Part shown: piece after piece, positions 1 through 7,704 of the stretch
How the letters are laid out: the number at the start of each line of letters is the position of its first letter
Numbering within the stretch: the first letter of the stretch is position 1
Assembly: GCA_022867625.1 (NCBI GenBank)
Contig: JALIFM010000006.1
Coordinates: 1 to 64,000, forward strand
Reading direction: 5' to 3'
Source: Lachnospiraceae bacterium NSJ-143
GTDB taxonomy: Bacteria > Bacillota > Clostridia > Lachnospirales > Anaerotignaceae
Length of the DNA stretch: 64,000 bases
Notes under the pieces: generated by a model
Seen by the model: only the letters and a program-made list of their open reading frames with translations
The model's database searches: none
What the model was told of the DNA's origin: nothing
Translations under genes and position numbers: made by a program

Positions 1-110
1 ATGCTTTTTGCTTAAGCATGAATCTCACCCGCATAGCGCGCGGTTTTTTGTTTCGTACACCTTCGTTTCTCTGCAGAGAAACTCTTGTGTACTCAACTTG
101 CTTAAGCCAT
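1..110. repeat. Nested inverted-repeat region of unknown identity
   Basis: No gene is seen here. The stretch holds an 18-base perfect palindrome at 65-82 (GTTTCTCTGCAGAGAAAC), enclosed by GTACAC at 55-60 and GTGTAC at 87-92. The palindromic octamer GCTTAAGC occurs at both 10-17 and 100-107. Together these could fold as a long interrupted hairpin. It may be an intergenic repeat unit or the end of a structured element that starts left of the window; nothing in the sequence settles this. Confidence 0.35.
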
Positions 111-117
111 AATAAAA

Positions 118-147
118 AACAGGCCATCAATTAATTGATGGCCTGTT
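118..147 (-). terminator. Terminator of the redox operon
   Basis: A 30-base perfect palindrome with arms reading AACAGGCCATCAATT on the plus strand. On the minus strand it is followed by a run of six T. It sits just downstream of the RclA-like gene and ends the redox operon. Confidence 0.85.
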
Positions 148-155
148 AAAACTAT

Positions 156-1523
156 TTAAAAATCAAATAAATCATTAAGAGCTTCTGTCATTGTTGGATG
201 TGTAAAAATCTGGTCTCTTAAAACAGTATAATCCGCACCCATATCAATAGCTAACTTAACAACATTAATAGTCTCAAATGATTCACTGCAAATAAGCATA
301 GCGCCAAGTATTTTTCCATTGTCAGCATCAATAACCGCTTTAAGCATACCCTCAGTTCCGTTAAGTACCTGAGCTTTAGGTATAGCAGCCGCTGGCAGTT
401 TTTTAACTTTAATATTGTATCCTGCTGATATTGCCTCCCTCTCATTCATGCCCACACGAGAATACGGTGTGGAAAGAAACACACTGTATGGCACATTTTT
501 TCTTTGGGAAGCATTATATACTTTTTCGCCAAAAAGCTGTGATGCCACTATCCTGTAATCATCAAGGGATACATATGTATGCTGAAGGCCGCCCTTTACA
601 TCTCCTAAAGCCCATATATTTTCGGCTGTAGTGCGCAGCATGCTGTCAGTCTCTACAACACCTCTGTCAGTGACATTTACACCTGCCGCTGCGCAGTTTA
701 AGTTTTCAGTATTAGGAATACGTCCTGTTGCTACAAGTACAGCATCAGCATTAATAACCTTGTCCTCACCGCCAAGCTTAAAAGAAACTGACGGCCTGTT
801 ATTTTCCTCATAAACCCTTTCAATTTTTAAACCTGTACAAAACTCTATGCCCTGTGCTTCAAGAATTGATTTTATTTCCTGAGCTACATCATCATCTTCC
901 TTAGGCAAAAACTTTTCGCCGTCCTGAAGCACTGTTACCTTGCTTCCAAATGACGCAAACATTGATGCAAACTCCAGACCTATATATCCGCCGCCTATTA
1001 TAACAAGTCTCTCCGGAAAAACATCCAAATCCATAATTTCAGCGCTTGTATATATACCTTTAGTGTTTTCTATACCTTCAATATTTGGAATTCTTGGCGT
1101 TGAACCCGTATTAATAAAAATTTTGTCTGCTGTAATTCTGTAAATCTCATCTTCCGTTTGTATATCCGCCTGTCTGACTCCTGAAAAAACTGCCGTGCCA
1201 TTATAAATATCCACATTTTCAAGCTGATTGAGCTTATCAAAATTTTTTTTGCGGAGCATTTCTACAACCCGCCTTTTTTCTTTAACCGCTTTGCTGTACA
1301 ATACTGACTGTTTTTCTCTGCCAGCCATACATTTTACTTTTGACGCACTGTTTATCAGAGATTTAGACGGTATACAGCCTACATTTATGCAAGTTCCTCC
1401 ATACATTGTGCTGTCCTTTTCAGCCAGCGCTACCTTTTCACCCTCTTTTGCAAGCCTCCCGGCTAACGTTTTTCCACCTTTTCCAAAACCTATTATCAAC
1501 GAATCATAATGTAAATTTTTCAT
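156..1523 (-). CDS. RclA/MerA-like pyridine nucleotide-disulfide oxidoreductase
   Basis: A soluble FAD flavoprotein of about 455 residues that should pass electrons from NAD(P)H to a redox-active disulfide. An N-terminal FAD Rossmann motif (IIGFGKGGKT) precedes the active-site motif GGTCINVGCIPSK, which holds both redox cysteines (about 45 and 50). A second dinucleotide motif (IIGGGYIGLEFAS) and the C-terminal dimerisation His-Glu motif (FTHPTMTEAL) are present. It lacks the N-terminal metal-binding domain and C-terminal Cys pair of classical mercuric reductases, so RclA (reactive chlorine/Cu response) is the nearest match. The ATG at 1523 is preferred because GAGGGAACG lies just upstream; an upstream in-frame start at 1556 has no such site. 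It is the last gene of a five-gene operon. The true electron acceptor is unknown. Confidence 0.88.
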   Translation of the reverse strand: MKNLHYDSLIIGFGKGGKTLAGRLAKEGEKVALAEKDSTMYGGTCINVGCIPSKSLINSASKVKCMAGREKQSVLYSKAVKEKRRVVEMLRKKNFDKLNQLENVDIYNGTAVFSGVRQADIQTEDEIYRITADKIFINTGSTPRIPNIEGIENTKGIYTSAEIMDLDVFPERLVIIGGGYIGLEFASMFASFGSKVTVLQDGEKFLPKEDDDVAQEIKSILEAQGIEFCTGLKIERVYEENNRPSVSFKLGGEDKVINADAVLVATGRIPNTENLNCAAAGVNVTDRGVVETDSMLRTTAENIWALGDVKGGLQHTYVSLDDYRIVASQLFGEKVYNASQRKNVPYSVFLSTPYSRVGMNEREAISAGYNIKVKKLPAAAIPKAQVLNGTEGMLKAVIDADNGKILGAMLICSESFETINVVKLAIDMGADYTVLRDQIFTHPTMTEALNDLFDF

Positions 1524-1556
1524 ACGTTCCCTCTTTTCCGGCACAGGCCTATTCAA

Positions 1557-1967
1557 TCACCCAAAAATCCGCTTATCAATATCCTTAATTGTAATTCCCG
1601 TAAGCCTTTTTTTACACAAAGCGTCCAATTCATCGTAAATGCTGTCCATAATTCCTGCCATTCCCGAAGCGACAAGGCACTTCATATCACTGTTTCCCGG
1701 CTGCCATGCAGAAGAAACAAAATTTGCGTCAACAGCTTCAGCTACTGTGTACAATGTTACATCTTCTGGTTTCAGCTCAAATCTGTACCCACCGTCTACT
1801 CCCTCTTTAGTCACTACCAGTCCTGCCTTTTTAAGCTGGGACATTACTTTTCTGACACGCGCGGGGTTAGTGCATATGTTCTCCGCCAGCTCCTCACTTG
1901 AAAGTGTGGAATTTTTATGATTTAAATAGACAAGTGCATGAACCGCCATAGCAAACATTCCTGTCAT
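1557..1967 (-). CDS. Rrf2-family transcriptional regulator
   Basis: A 136-residue DNA-binding protein with the Rrf2 winged helix (about residues 1-75; wing motif GVDGGYRFE). Cysteines are at about 32, 97 and 118, but not in the closely spaced three-Cys cluster that binds Fe-S in IscR or NsrR, so cluster binding is doubtful and thiol sensing is an alternative. Its ATG overlaps the TGA of the upstream polyferredoxin gene by four bases, so translation is probably coupled. As a regulator embedded in the operon it probably controls the operon promoter near 3983-4011; that is inference from position. Confidence 0.88.
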   Translation of the reverse strand: MTGMFAMAVHALVYLNHKNSTLSSEELAENICTNPARVRKVMSQLKKAGLVVTKEGVDGGYRFELKPEDVTLYTVAEAVDANFVSSAWQPGNSDMKCLVASGMAGIMDSIYDELDALCKKRLTGITIKDIDKRIFG

Positions 1968-2842
1968 TTCTTTTTTTCACCTCTGCTTTTGCTGAAATTT
2001 AAGCCGATAGCATTGTGAGGGCATGCCTTTTTACATTCACCGCATCGTATACATTCCGGGCTGTTAGGGCTTTTGTAAACCGGTATATCTATTTTGCATA
2101 TCCTTTGGCACTTACCGCATTTTGTACATTTCTTATCGTCAATATTATATCTGTAAACAGATATGCCATTGAACATTCCGTATACCGCTCCAAGCGGGCA
2201 AATATATCTGCAAAAAGGCCGGTATATTATAACCGAAGCAACAATAAGCACTGTAAGTATCGCTATTTTAAGTGCAAAAAGCCCACCAAGTGAGGCTTGA
2301 AGCGACGGATTTAATGTTATGAGAGGTACTCCCGCAAATAATGTACCAGAAGGACAGATATATTTGCAAAACCATGGCTGGCCCTGACCTACTATATCAA
2401 GTACAGTGAGAGGAAGTATTATTACAAAACCAGCCAGTATAAAATATTTGAAATACTTAAGATATTTATCAAAAGGTACATGTCTGATTTTTTTGATAAA
2501 CGGAATCTTATACAGCAAATCCTGCACAAGTCCAAACGGGCACATCCAGCCGCAGACAAGCCTGCCAAACACAGCTCCAAAGAACATTAAAAATCCCGCA
2601 ACATAAAACGCGAACCTGTAATCCCTGCTGCCTATTACAGCCTGAAACGAACCTATAGGACAGGCACCAAGCGCTCCCGGACAAGAATAGCAGTTAAGCC
2701 CCGGCAGGCATAAAGCTTTTGATGGACCTTTATAAATATTGCCCTTCAAAAATCCGGCTGCATATCCGTTTGTAAAAGCCGCAAAACAAAATTGAAATAC
2801 TGTTCGTACATTGTTTTTTAAAGTATAAAATAAATCAGCCAA
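1964..2842 (-). CDS. NapH/CcoG-type membrane 4Fe-4S polyferredoxin
   Basis: An integral membrane iron-sulfur protein of about 292 residues. It has several transmembrane helices with CxxxCP-type motifs (CGWMCPFG, CKYICPSG, CRYICPLG) and an N-terminal CysCP pair (NCYSCPGALGACP). Two C-terminal ferredoxin clusters follow (CTKCGKCQRIC and CIRCGECKKACP). The layout matches NapH/MauN-like proteins that pass electrons across or along the membrane. The open frame extends to 2923, but that region encodes the CXXC micro-protein in another frame; a TTG at 2842 (or 2848) starts just before the conserved part. The start is uncertain. Its position between a thiol-redox lipoprotein and a flavoprotein suggests it feeds electrons to or from extracytoplasmic thiols (inference). 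Confidence 0.85.
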   Translation of the reverse strand: MADLFYTLKNNVRTVFQFCFAAFTNGYAAGFLKGNIYKGPSKALCLPGLNCYSCPGALGACPIGSFQAVIGSRDYRFAFYVAGFLMFFGAVFGRLVCGWMCPFGLVQDLLYKIPFIKKIRHVPFDKYLKYFKYFILAGFVIILPLTVLDIVGQGQPWFCKYICPSGTLFAGVPLITLNPSLQASLGGLFALKIAILTVLIVASVIIYRPFCRYICPLGAVYGMFNGISVYRYNIDDKKCTKCGKCQRICKIDIPVYKSPNSPECIRCGECKKACPHNAIGLNFSKSRGEKKK

Positions 2843-2981
2843 GTCCAATACACTCCATACATATATTAACGGCCTTGCGGTATACAGTATCGGCTTCTCC
2901 GCGAACTGTTCCGGCAGCCACAAAAATAACAGCAGTCACCAATATTATCACAGCAATACTGTACTTCCTCAAAAAAGTCAT
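2835..2981 (-). CDS. CD1871A-like CXXC micro-protein
   Basis: A 48-residue protein starting with MTFLRKYS. It has one transmembrane segment (about 8-24) and a short tail ending NICMECIGLG, which carries a CXXC motif. This matches the small clostridial family named after C. difficile CD1871A, of unknown function. Its ATG overlaps the TGA of the lipoprotein gene (ATGA), and GGAGG is eight bases upstream. Its own end overlaps the likely start of the polyferredoxin gene by about eight bases. Tight coupling to two redox genes suggests a small thiol or heme/Fe-S partner protein, but no function is established. Confidence 0.8.
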   Translation of the reverse strand: MTFLRKYSIAVIILVTAVIFVAAGTVRGEADTVYRKAVNICMECIGLG

Positions 2982-3937
2982 TTCTTTACCTCCAAAAGGA
3001 GCTCATCTATTATATCTGACCATCCGTCCTTATCGTTTGGCCCTGTATACAGATAGCCAACCTGATTTCCGCTGCTGTCGACAAAAAATGTTGCCGGCAC
3101 AGATGAAATTTGATAAAGTATCCCCATCAAATCATCTGAAGGGACAATATGAAGATAATTGGCACCTGTTTTTTCAATAATCTCGTTGGCAAGCTCCAGC
3201 TGACCGCTGTTCAGACTTCCGTCCATATCAATAACATCTGACACAAGTCCGACAACCCTCACTCCCTTATCGGCGTATTCTTTGTTAACCTCTGCCAAAT
3301 CAGGCATTTCTTCAAGGCAATAGCCGCAGTATGTTGTCCAGACATTTACCATTGTCAAATCATAGTCTGAAAAAATACTCTGGTCGACTTTATTGCCATT
3401 AGTGTCTGTCGTCTCAAAGCTGCTCATAAGGCCTCCCTGATTTTCATCGCCCGACTCAGAAGCTTTTTCTTCAGCAGAGCCTTCTTCTCCAGTTATTCTT
3501 TCTCCCGGCTCACTTCCGCTTACCGTTTCATAAGGCCAGTCAGCAATACCTCCCATATCACTTACATCTGTATAACCAATATCTATGAGCTTTTGAGCTG
3601 CTTCTTTGCTCCTAACACCTGTACGACAGTAAACTATAATCGGTGTATCCAAGTCAGGCAGTTCTTCTGGCTGTTTATCCGATATATCCTCGTTTGGTAT
3701 ATTAACCGCACCTGGTATATGTCCTGCCTCATATTCATCCTGTCTTCTGACATCTGCAATTATCACTGAATCGCTGCCTGCAATTATCTTATTCGCTTCA
3801 TCTGCCGTAATTTTTTTATAAGCTGAAGTATCCTGGTTTTCTTTTGATAAAGAACCGGTATTTGAAGCCGAACATGCTGAAAGCAGTAACGCTAGTGCCG
3901 CAATAATTATAAAGCCACATTTTTTCAGTTTTGCCAT
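2978..3937 (-). CDS. Rhodanese-thioredoxin (TlpA-like) fusion lipoprotein
   Basis: A 319-residue exported lipoprotein. The signal peptide ends in the lipobox LLSAC (lipidated Cys22). A rhodanese domain spans about residues 45-140 with the active loop CRTGVRS (Cys104). An acidic linker rich in Glu, Ser and Gly (about 141-170) leads to a TlpA/ResA-type thioredoxin domain with the redox pair in TTYCGYCLEE (Cys204/Cys207) and a cis-Pro loop (SVPATFF). The ATG at 3937 is chosen because AGGAGG lies just before it and the signal peptide begins there; the longer open frame to 4123 runs through the promoter. It could move sulfane sulfur or reduce extracytoplasmic disulfides. It leads the five-gene redox operon. 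Having both domains in one lipoprotein is uncommon. Confidence 0.9.
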   Translation of the reverse strand: MAKLKKCGFIIIAALALLLSACSASNTGSLSKENQDTSAYKKITADEANKIIAGSDSVIIADVRRQDEYEAGHIPGAVNIPNEDISDKQPEELPDLDTPIIVYCRTGVRSKEAAQKLIDIGYTDVSDMGGIADWPYETVSGSEPGERITGEEGSAEEKASESGDENQGGLMSSFETTDTNGNKVDQSIFSDYDLTMVNVWTTYCGYCLEEMPDLAEVNKEYADKGVRVVGLVSDVIDMDGSLNSGQLELANEIIEKTGANYLHIVPSDDLMGILYQISSVPATFFVDSSGNQVGYLYTGPNDKDGWSDIIDELLLEVKK

Positions 3938-3978
3938 AAAACTCCTCCTAACTGTATTCTTTTTAGTTTCAGTTATAT

Positions 3979-4011
3979 TGTAATTATAAATGTTACAGTT
4001 ACTGTTGTCAA
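3979..4011 (-). promoter_or_regulatory. Sigma-A promoter of the redox operon with overlapping dyad
   Basis: On the minus strand a perfect -35 TTGACA (4006-4011) is separated by 17 bases from a perfect -10 TATAAT (3983-3988). The -10 is embedded in the inverted repeat TGTAA-N9-TTACA (3979-3997), and the spacer holds ACAGTAACTGT. The dyad is positioned to block polymerase and is a natural operator candidate for the operon's own Rrf2 regulator (inference). Confidence 0.75.
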
Positions 4012-4062
4012 GAAGTTTCTCAATTTTTACATACATCATATTTATTAAAAGCTGAATATAAA

Positions 4063-4096
4063 AAGCCGGATAAAACATTTTAGTCTTATCCGGCTT
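4063..4096 (-). terminator. Terminator of the HD-domain gene
   Basis: An 11-bp stem (AAGCCGGATAA / TTATCCGGCTT) followed by T-rich sequence on the minus strand. It lies 11 bases past the HD-domain gene. Confidence 0.8.
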
Positions 4097-4106
4097 ATAG
4101 CCACTG

Positions 4107-4640
4107 TTATTTCCTTGCAGCATATGCGGCTTTCAGCCTTGTAACTTTTTTCACTGTTTCAATTCCATCGAAAAACTCCGCCATAGCGCAGAACTTATCC
4201 GCAAATGAAACTATATAGCTTTCTCTGTATTTAGGAAAATTAATTATACACGGCCACATATGTTTTTTAATGGCGTCAGCCTCAATATCGTTAATACCAA
4301 ATTCCTTTTTAGCATTGTCACACGCTACAAGTGCATGCCATAAAGGATGGTAGCCCCTCAACGAACTGGGCCTTCTCCAGTCATAAAAATACATGTCATG
4401 CATAAGTCCAGCCCTTGCCGCACTGCGGTAATCAAGCCCAAGCCTTCTGCTCCATAAAAAGCTGTAGTATGAAACATTTATACTGTGCTGAAGCCTAGAA
4501 GTATGGTTATGCTGTTCGTAATTATCTAATTTTTTGATTTTGTCTGAATAAAATATATCCCTTACACAATCCATATATTCTGCAACAGCTGTGTTATTTA
4601 TGTTCTCAAGGTCAACAGCAGATAAAATGGCTTTTCCCAT
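4107..4640 (-). CDS. HD-domain phosphohydrolase
   Basis: A 177-residue cytoplasmic protein of the HD superfamily (metal-dependent phosphohydrolases). The first His lies in LQHSINVSYYSF, the paired HD in LMHDMYFYDW, a later His in HPLWHAL and the C-terminal Asp in SFADKFCAM. The substrate is unknown. GAGGAG lies eight bases before the ATG at 4640, so the two-codon longer TTG frame is not used. It follows the spoVA operon after an 87-base gap with no clear terminator, so it could be co-transcribed with it. Confidence 0.8.
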   Translation of the reverse strand: MGKAILSAVDLENINNTAVAEYMDCVRDIFYSDKIKKLDNYEQHNHTSRLQHSINVSYYSFLWSRRLGLDYRSAARAGLMHDMYFYDWRRPSSLRGYHPLWHALVACDNAKKEFGINDIEADAIKKHMWPCIINFPKYRESYIVSFADKFCAMAEFFDGIETVKKVTRLKAAYAARK

Positions 4641-4733
4641 ATTCAAATCTCCTCAAATTTATATTTAAACGCATCTGGTGTCATATCAATACTTAAAGTC
4701 ATTTTACCATAGAGTTTACATAAAATCAATAAA

Positions 4734-5099
4734 TTAATTTTTTTCCTTTGGGCGGAAAATTATAGAAGCAATCAGTGAGAAAATCACTGCGACAGATACC
4801 CCTCCCGCCGCTGATTTAAGCCCGCCGGTAAAAATACCCAGAAAACCTATTTTATCCACTTCCTCAACCACTCCCTTTGAAAGAAGATATCCAAAGCCGG
4901 TAAGAGGAACCGTTGCTCCTGCGCCGCCAAAGTTATATATATATTCATATATTCCAAGTCCGCCCAGTATGCAGCCGGTAACAACAAAGAGTACAAGTAT
5001 CCTGGCTGATGTAAGCTTTGTCTTGTCTATTAAAATCTGTCCTATTATACATATTATTCCGCCAGTTATATAAGCCTTGAGATAATCCAAAAAAATCAC
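4734..5099 (-). CDS. spoVAE: Stage V sporulation protein AE (SpoVAE)
   Basis: A 121-residue polytopic membrane protein of the SpoVAC/SpoVAEb family, with about four hydrophobic helices and the family signature GAGATVPLTGFGYLLSKG. In spores the SpoVA proteins form the channel that takes up dipicolinic acid during sporulation and releases it with Ca2+ at germination. Its ATG overlaps the spoVAD stop by four bases. No spoVAEa or spoVAF is present next to it. Confidence 0.92.
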   Translation of the reverse strand: MIFLDYLKAYITGGIICIIGQILIDKTKLTSARILVLFVVTGCILGGLGIYEYIYNFGGAGATVPLTGFGYLLSKGVVEEVDKIGFLGIFTGGLKSAAGGVSVAVIFSLIASIIFRPKEKN

Positions 5100-6106
5100 T
5101 CCATTTCTATCGCTACGGCATGCGCTATTGAAGGTATTGTCTCACCCTGCTGTGATATATCAGTATTCATTAGCGCCCCTGTTGGCACAAGAAGAATGTT
5201 TTTAATCTTTTTATTCATAAGAAGATTATAAAAATATCCGCTGAAGGTTACCGCCGAACATGCGCAGCCGCTGCCGCCACAGTGTGTATCCTGCTTTTCC
5301 CCGTCAAATATCTCAATTCCGCAGTCGGTAAGGTTATTGTTAAATACTATATTTTCCTCTGCAAGGTATTTTTTAACCAAAGCCTTTCCGACATTGCCCA
5401 AATCCCCTGTAGCTATTACATCGTAATAGTCAGGCTTTCTTCCGGTCTCATTAAAATGTGCAGAAAGCACATCGCAGGCCGCGCCGGCCATGGCGGCGCC
5501 CATATTGGCCGCGTCTTTTATTCCCATATCTATTATCTTGCCTGTAGTAACATATGTCACACGCGGACCCTTCTTTTCGGTCGACAGCACTACGGCACCC
5601 GCACCCGTTACTGTCCATGTAGCTGTAGGAGGACGCTGTGTTCCAAGCTCAAGCGGAAACCTGAACTGCTTTTCTGCTGAACAGAAATGGCTTCCCGCAC
5701 CGCAGAGTATATTTTCAGCAAACCCGCCGTCCATTAACATGGAGCCAAGGCTTATGGCTTCGCCAAATGTTGAACATGCACCGTATATGCCGAAAAACGG
5801 AATTTTGAAATCCCTGAGGCCAAATGTTGAACCTCCGCACTGGTTTAGCAAATCTCCGGCCAGCATATAATCAATGTCTTCAAATTTTTTCCCCGATTTT
5901 TCAAGAGCTGTCTCAAAGGCCTTTTTAAAAAATTTGCTCTCAGCCTTCTCCCAGCTTTTCTCACCGAACATCATGTCATCTATAATATAATCAAAGTAAT
6001 CCTTTATTGGGCCTTCCCCTTCTTTTTTGCCTACGTATGACGCTGTTGACACTATATGCACTGGCTTTTCAATTTTTACTGTATGCCTACCAACTCTTGT
6101 ACCCAT
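5096..6106 (-). CDS. spoVAD: Stage V sporulation protein AD (SpoVAD)
   Basis: A 336-residue soluble protein with a thiolase-like fold, the dipicolinic-acid-binding component of the SpoVA channel on the spore inner membrane. Recognisable family features include GLRDFKIPFFGIYGACSTFG near residue 100 and the C-terminal HCGGSGCACSA segment. Its length matches the family (about 335-340). It lies four bases after spoVAC and overlaps spoVAE, inside the five-gene spoVA operon. Confidence 0.95.
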   Translation of the reverse strand: MGTRVGRHTVKIEKPVHIVSTASYVGKKEGEGPIKDYFDYIIDDMMFGEKSWEKAESKFFKKAFETALEKSGKKFEDIDYMLAGDLLNQCGGSTFGLRDFKIPFFGIYGACSTFGEAISLGSMLMDGGFAENILCGAGSHFCSAEKQFRFPLELGTQRPPTATWTVTGAGAVVLSTEKKGPRVTYVTTGKIIDMGIKDAANMGAAMAGAACDVLSAHFNETGRKPDYYDVIATGDLGNVGKALVKKYLAEENIVFNNNLTDCGIEIFDGEKQDTHCGGSGCACSAVTFSGYFYNLLMNKKIKNILLVPTGALMNTDISQQGETIPSIAHAVAIEME

Positions 6107-6110
6107 ATTT

Positions 6111-6560
6111 TCACCCCGCTAAAAAGTAATGCCCTAATCCTACCAGTATAGAAGCTGTTATTCCATAAACTATAACCGGGCCAGCTACAGTAAACATTTT
6201 CGCGCCTACTCCAAGTATAAGGCCCTGAGCTTTAAATTCTATAGACGGGGATACCATAGAATTGGCAAACCCCGTAATCGGCACAATAGTTCCAGCGCCG
6301 CAGCGCTTTCCCATTTTACTGTATAGCCCAAATCCGGTAAGTATAGCTGACGCTCCAATAAGCACAATATTTACAAGCAGTGACGTGCTGTCCTTTCCAA
6401 GAGAAAATGTCTCAAAATATTTTGTCAGGGCTTCTCCAATTGTACAGATTGCACCGCCTGAAAAAAATGCCCAGATACAGTCCTTTATTATATGACTGTT
6501 GGGAGAAAGCGCCTCAGCCGCTTTTTGATATTCCTTTTTCTTTTTATCAGATGTATCCAA
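6111..6560 (-). CDS. spoVAC: Stage V sporulation protein AC (SpoVAC)
   Basis: A 149-residue membrane protein with about four transmembrane helices and the SpoVAC signature GAGTIVPITGFANSM. In Bacillus it acts as the mechanosensitive pore of the dipicolinate channel. It is homologous to SpoVAE in the same operon. It follows spoVAB by 13 bases. Confidence 0.95.
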   Translation of the reverse strand: MDTSDKKKKEYQKAAEALSPNSHIIKDCIWAFFSGGAICTIGEALTKYFETFSLGKDSTSLLVNIVLIGASAILTGFGLYSKMGKRCGAGTIVPITGFANSMVSPSIEFKAQGLILGVGAKMFTVAGPVIVYGITASILVGLGHYFLAG

Positions 6561-6573
6561 AACGCCACTTCCT

Positions 6574-7002
6574 TTACTTATAAAAATTTGGAATAATAAA
6601 ATAAATTAAAGAACCAAACATCTTTCCAAAAGCTATTGACGCCACAAAAAGCCCAAGACCTGTTTTAAGTGATGCCCTCCTCATAAAAACCGGCACAACA
6701 TTAAGCACCTCGGCTATGGAGACAGCCAGAGAACCGACAAATATGCCTATTGCAAAAGCAGGAATAATAGAAAAATAGCCTATTGGAATATTAAAATCAA
6801 ACACCATAGTAAGGCAGCCGAATACTCCGCCGGTGATAATCGCGTTTTCGTACAGAACAATTTTATTTTCTGTATGTGTTCTTTGTGCCATTCTCGGCAC
6901 AATGCCAATTACAGCTATAAAAGCAAAAACACCGCCGGCTATTACAACTCCTGACGAAAATGCTATTACTATCAGAATTAATGTCTTGAGAAACCAAACC
7001 AT
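6574..7002 (-). CDS. spoVAB: Stage V sporulation protein AB (SpoVAB)
   Basis: A 142-residue polytopic membrane protein (about four to five helices) that starts immediately after spoVAA, with no gap. Motifs such as FIAVIGIVPRMAQRT and ENAIITGGVFG match SpoVAB. Many clostridial spoVA operons contain only AC, AD and AE, so keeping AB and AA gives a Bacillus-like, fuller channel set. Confidence 0.9.
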   Translation of the reverse strand: MVWFLKTLILIVIAFSSGVVIAGGVFAFIAVIGIVPRMAQRTHTENKIVLYENAIITGGVFGCLTMVFDFNIPIGYFSIIPAFAIGIFVGSLAVSIAEVLNVVPVFMRRASLKTGLGLFVASIAFGKMFGSLIYFIIPNFYK

Positions 7003-7614
7003 TTATTCCTCTCCTTTTTTGGATGCAATACTCAGCTGATTTTTAATTACTTCTTCCTCATAAGTCGTCATCTGTACCTCTATAGGCGTAGGGTCTGTTG
7101 TGAGCATTTTCTTTCCAAAATGGTTAAAGAAAATGACAATGCCTACAGCAAGGCCAATTGAATAAGGTATTTCCATTACATATGGCTTTTCATTCTCTTC
7201 ATCGAAGAACATCTTATAATAGCCCTTCATTATTTTCGGCACTTCACCGTCTGCGTGAAAGCTCATTATTGCTGTAGATGTTCCAAAAAACAGCACAACT
7301 ACAATAGCGGCCACTTTAATTGTTGTAAGCAGCCTGTTTTCCTTTTTAACCTCGGTATCGAACTGAATCAGTACTTCCTGCTCACCTAAATTTGTAACAT
7401 TGGCGTCCGGAAATTCGGCTATTATGGCTTTAATAATATCTATAGCCGATATTTTATAAATACCGTATGTTCCATCAGGTATTTTAAATATTTGTATGTT
7501 TTTTACCTTCTCAGCTGAAACTCCAGTACAGAAAACATCCGCTATATCTTTAAGAAGTATTAATTTTCTCCTGTTTGAAGAAAACTTTTTAATCGGCTCT
7601 ATAAAAATATCCAT
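7003..7614 (-). CDS. spoVAA: Stage V sporulation protein AA (SpoVAA)
   Basis: About 203 residues. The N-terminal half is soluble (up to about residue 95) and is followed by two transmembrane helices (around KVAAIVVVLFFGTS and SIGLAVGIVIFFNHFG), as in SpoVAA. The ATG at 7614 is preferred because AGGAAAGG lies eight to nine bases before it; the ATG at 7623 directly abuts that site. It is the first gene of the operon and is preceded by a sigma-G-like promoter. Confidence 0.9.
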   Translation of the reverse strand: MDIFIEPIKKFSSNRRKLILLKDIADVFCTGVSAEKVKNIQIFKIPDGTYGIYKISAIDIIKAIIAEFPDANVTNLGEQEVLIQFDTEVKKENRLLTTIKVAAIVVVLFFGTSTAIMSFHADGEVPKIMKGYYKMFFDEENEKPYVMEIPYSIGLAVGIVIFFNHFGKKMLTTDPTPIEVQMTTYEEEVIKNQLSIASKKGEE

Positions 7615-7637
7615 ACTCAACATTCCTTTCCTGATGA

Positions 7638-7666
7638 TATTATTACCTGTTTAAAAAATACTATTC
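7638..7666 (-). promoter_or_regulatory. Candidate sigma-G promoter of spoVA operon
   Basis: On the minus strand GAATA (7662-7666) is followed after 17 bases by AATAATA (7638-7644). These resemble the forespore sigma-G elements known from Bacillus (GHATR and CATNNTA, with one mismatch). The spoVA operon is a known sigma-G target, which supports the assignment. Confidence 0.5.
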
Positions 7667-7677
7667 TATCTGAGCAA

Positions 7678-7703
7678 TAAAAAAAGAACCGTTAAACGGT
7701 CCT
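7678..7703 (-). terminator. Terminator after rarA
   Basis: On the minus strand the stem GGACCGT/ACGGTTC (one G-U pair) is followed by seven T. It lies directly after the rarA stop codon. Confidence 0.75.
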
Positions 7704-7704
7704 T

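Noticed and set aside
4640-4733. Search for a terminator between spoVAE and the HD-domain gene
   Set aside because: No stem with a T-tail was found, so no terminator is claimed; the HD gene may be co-transcribed.
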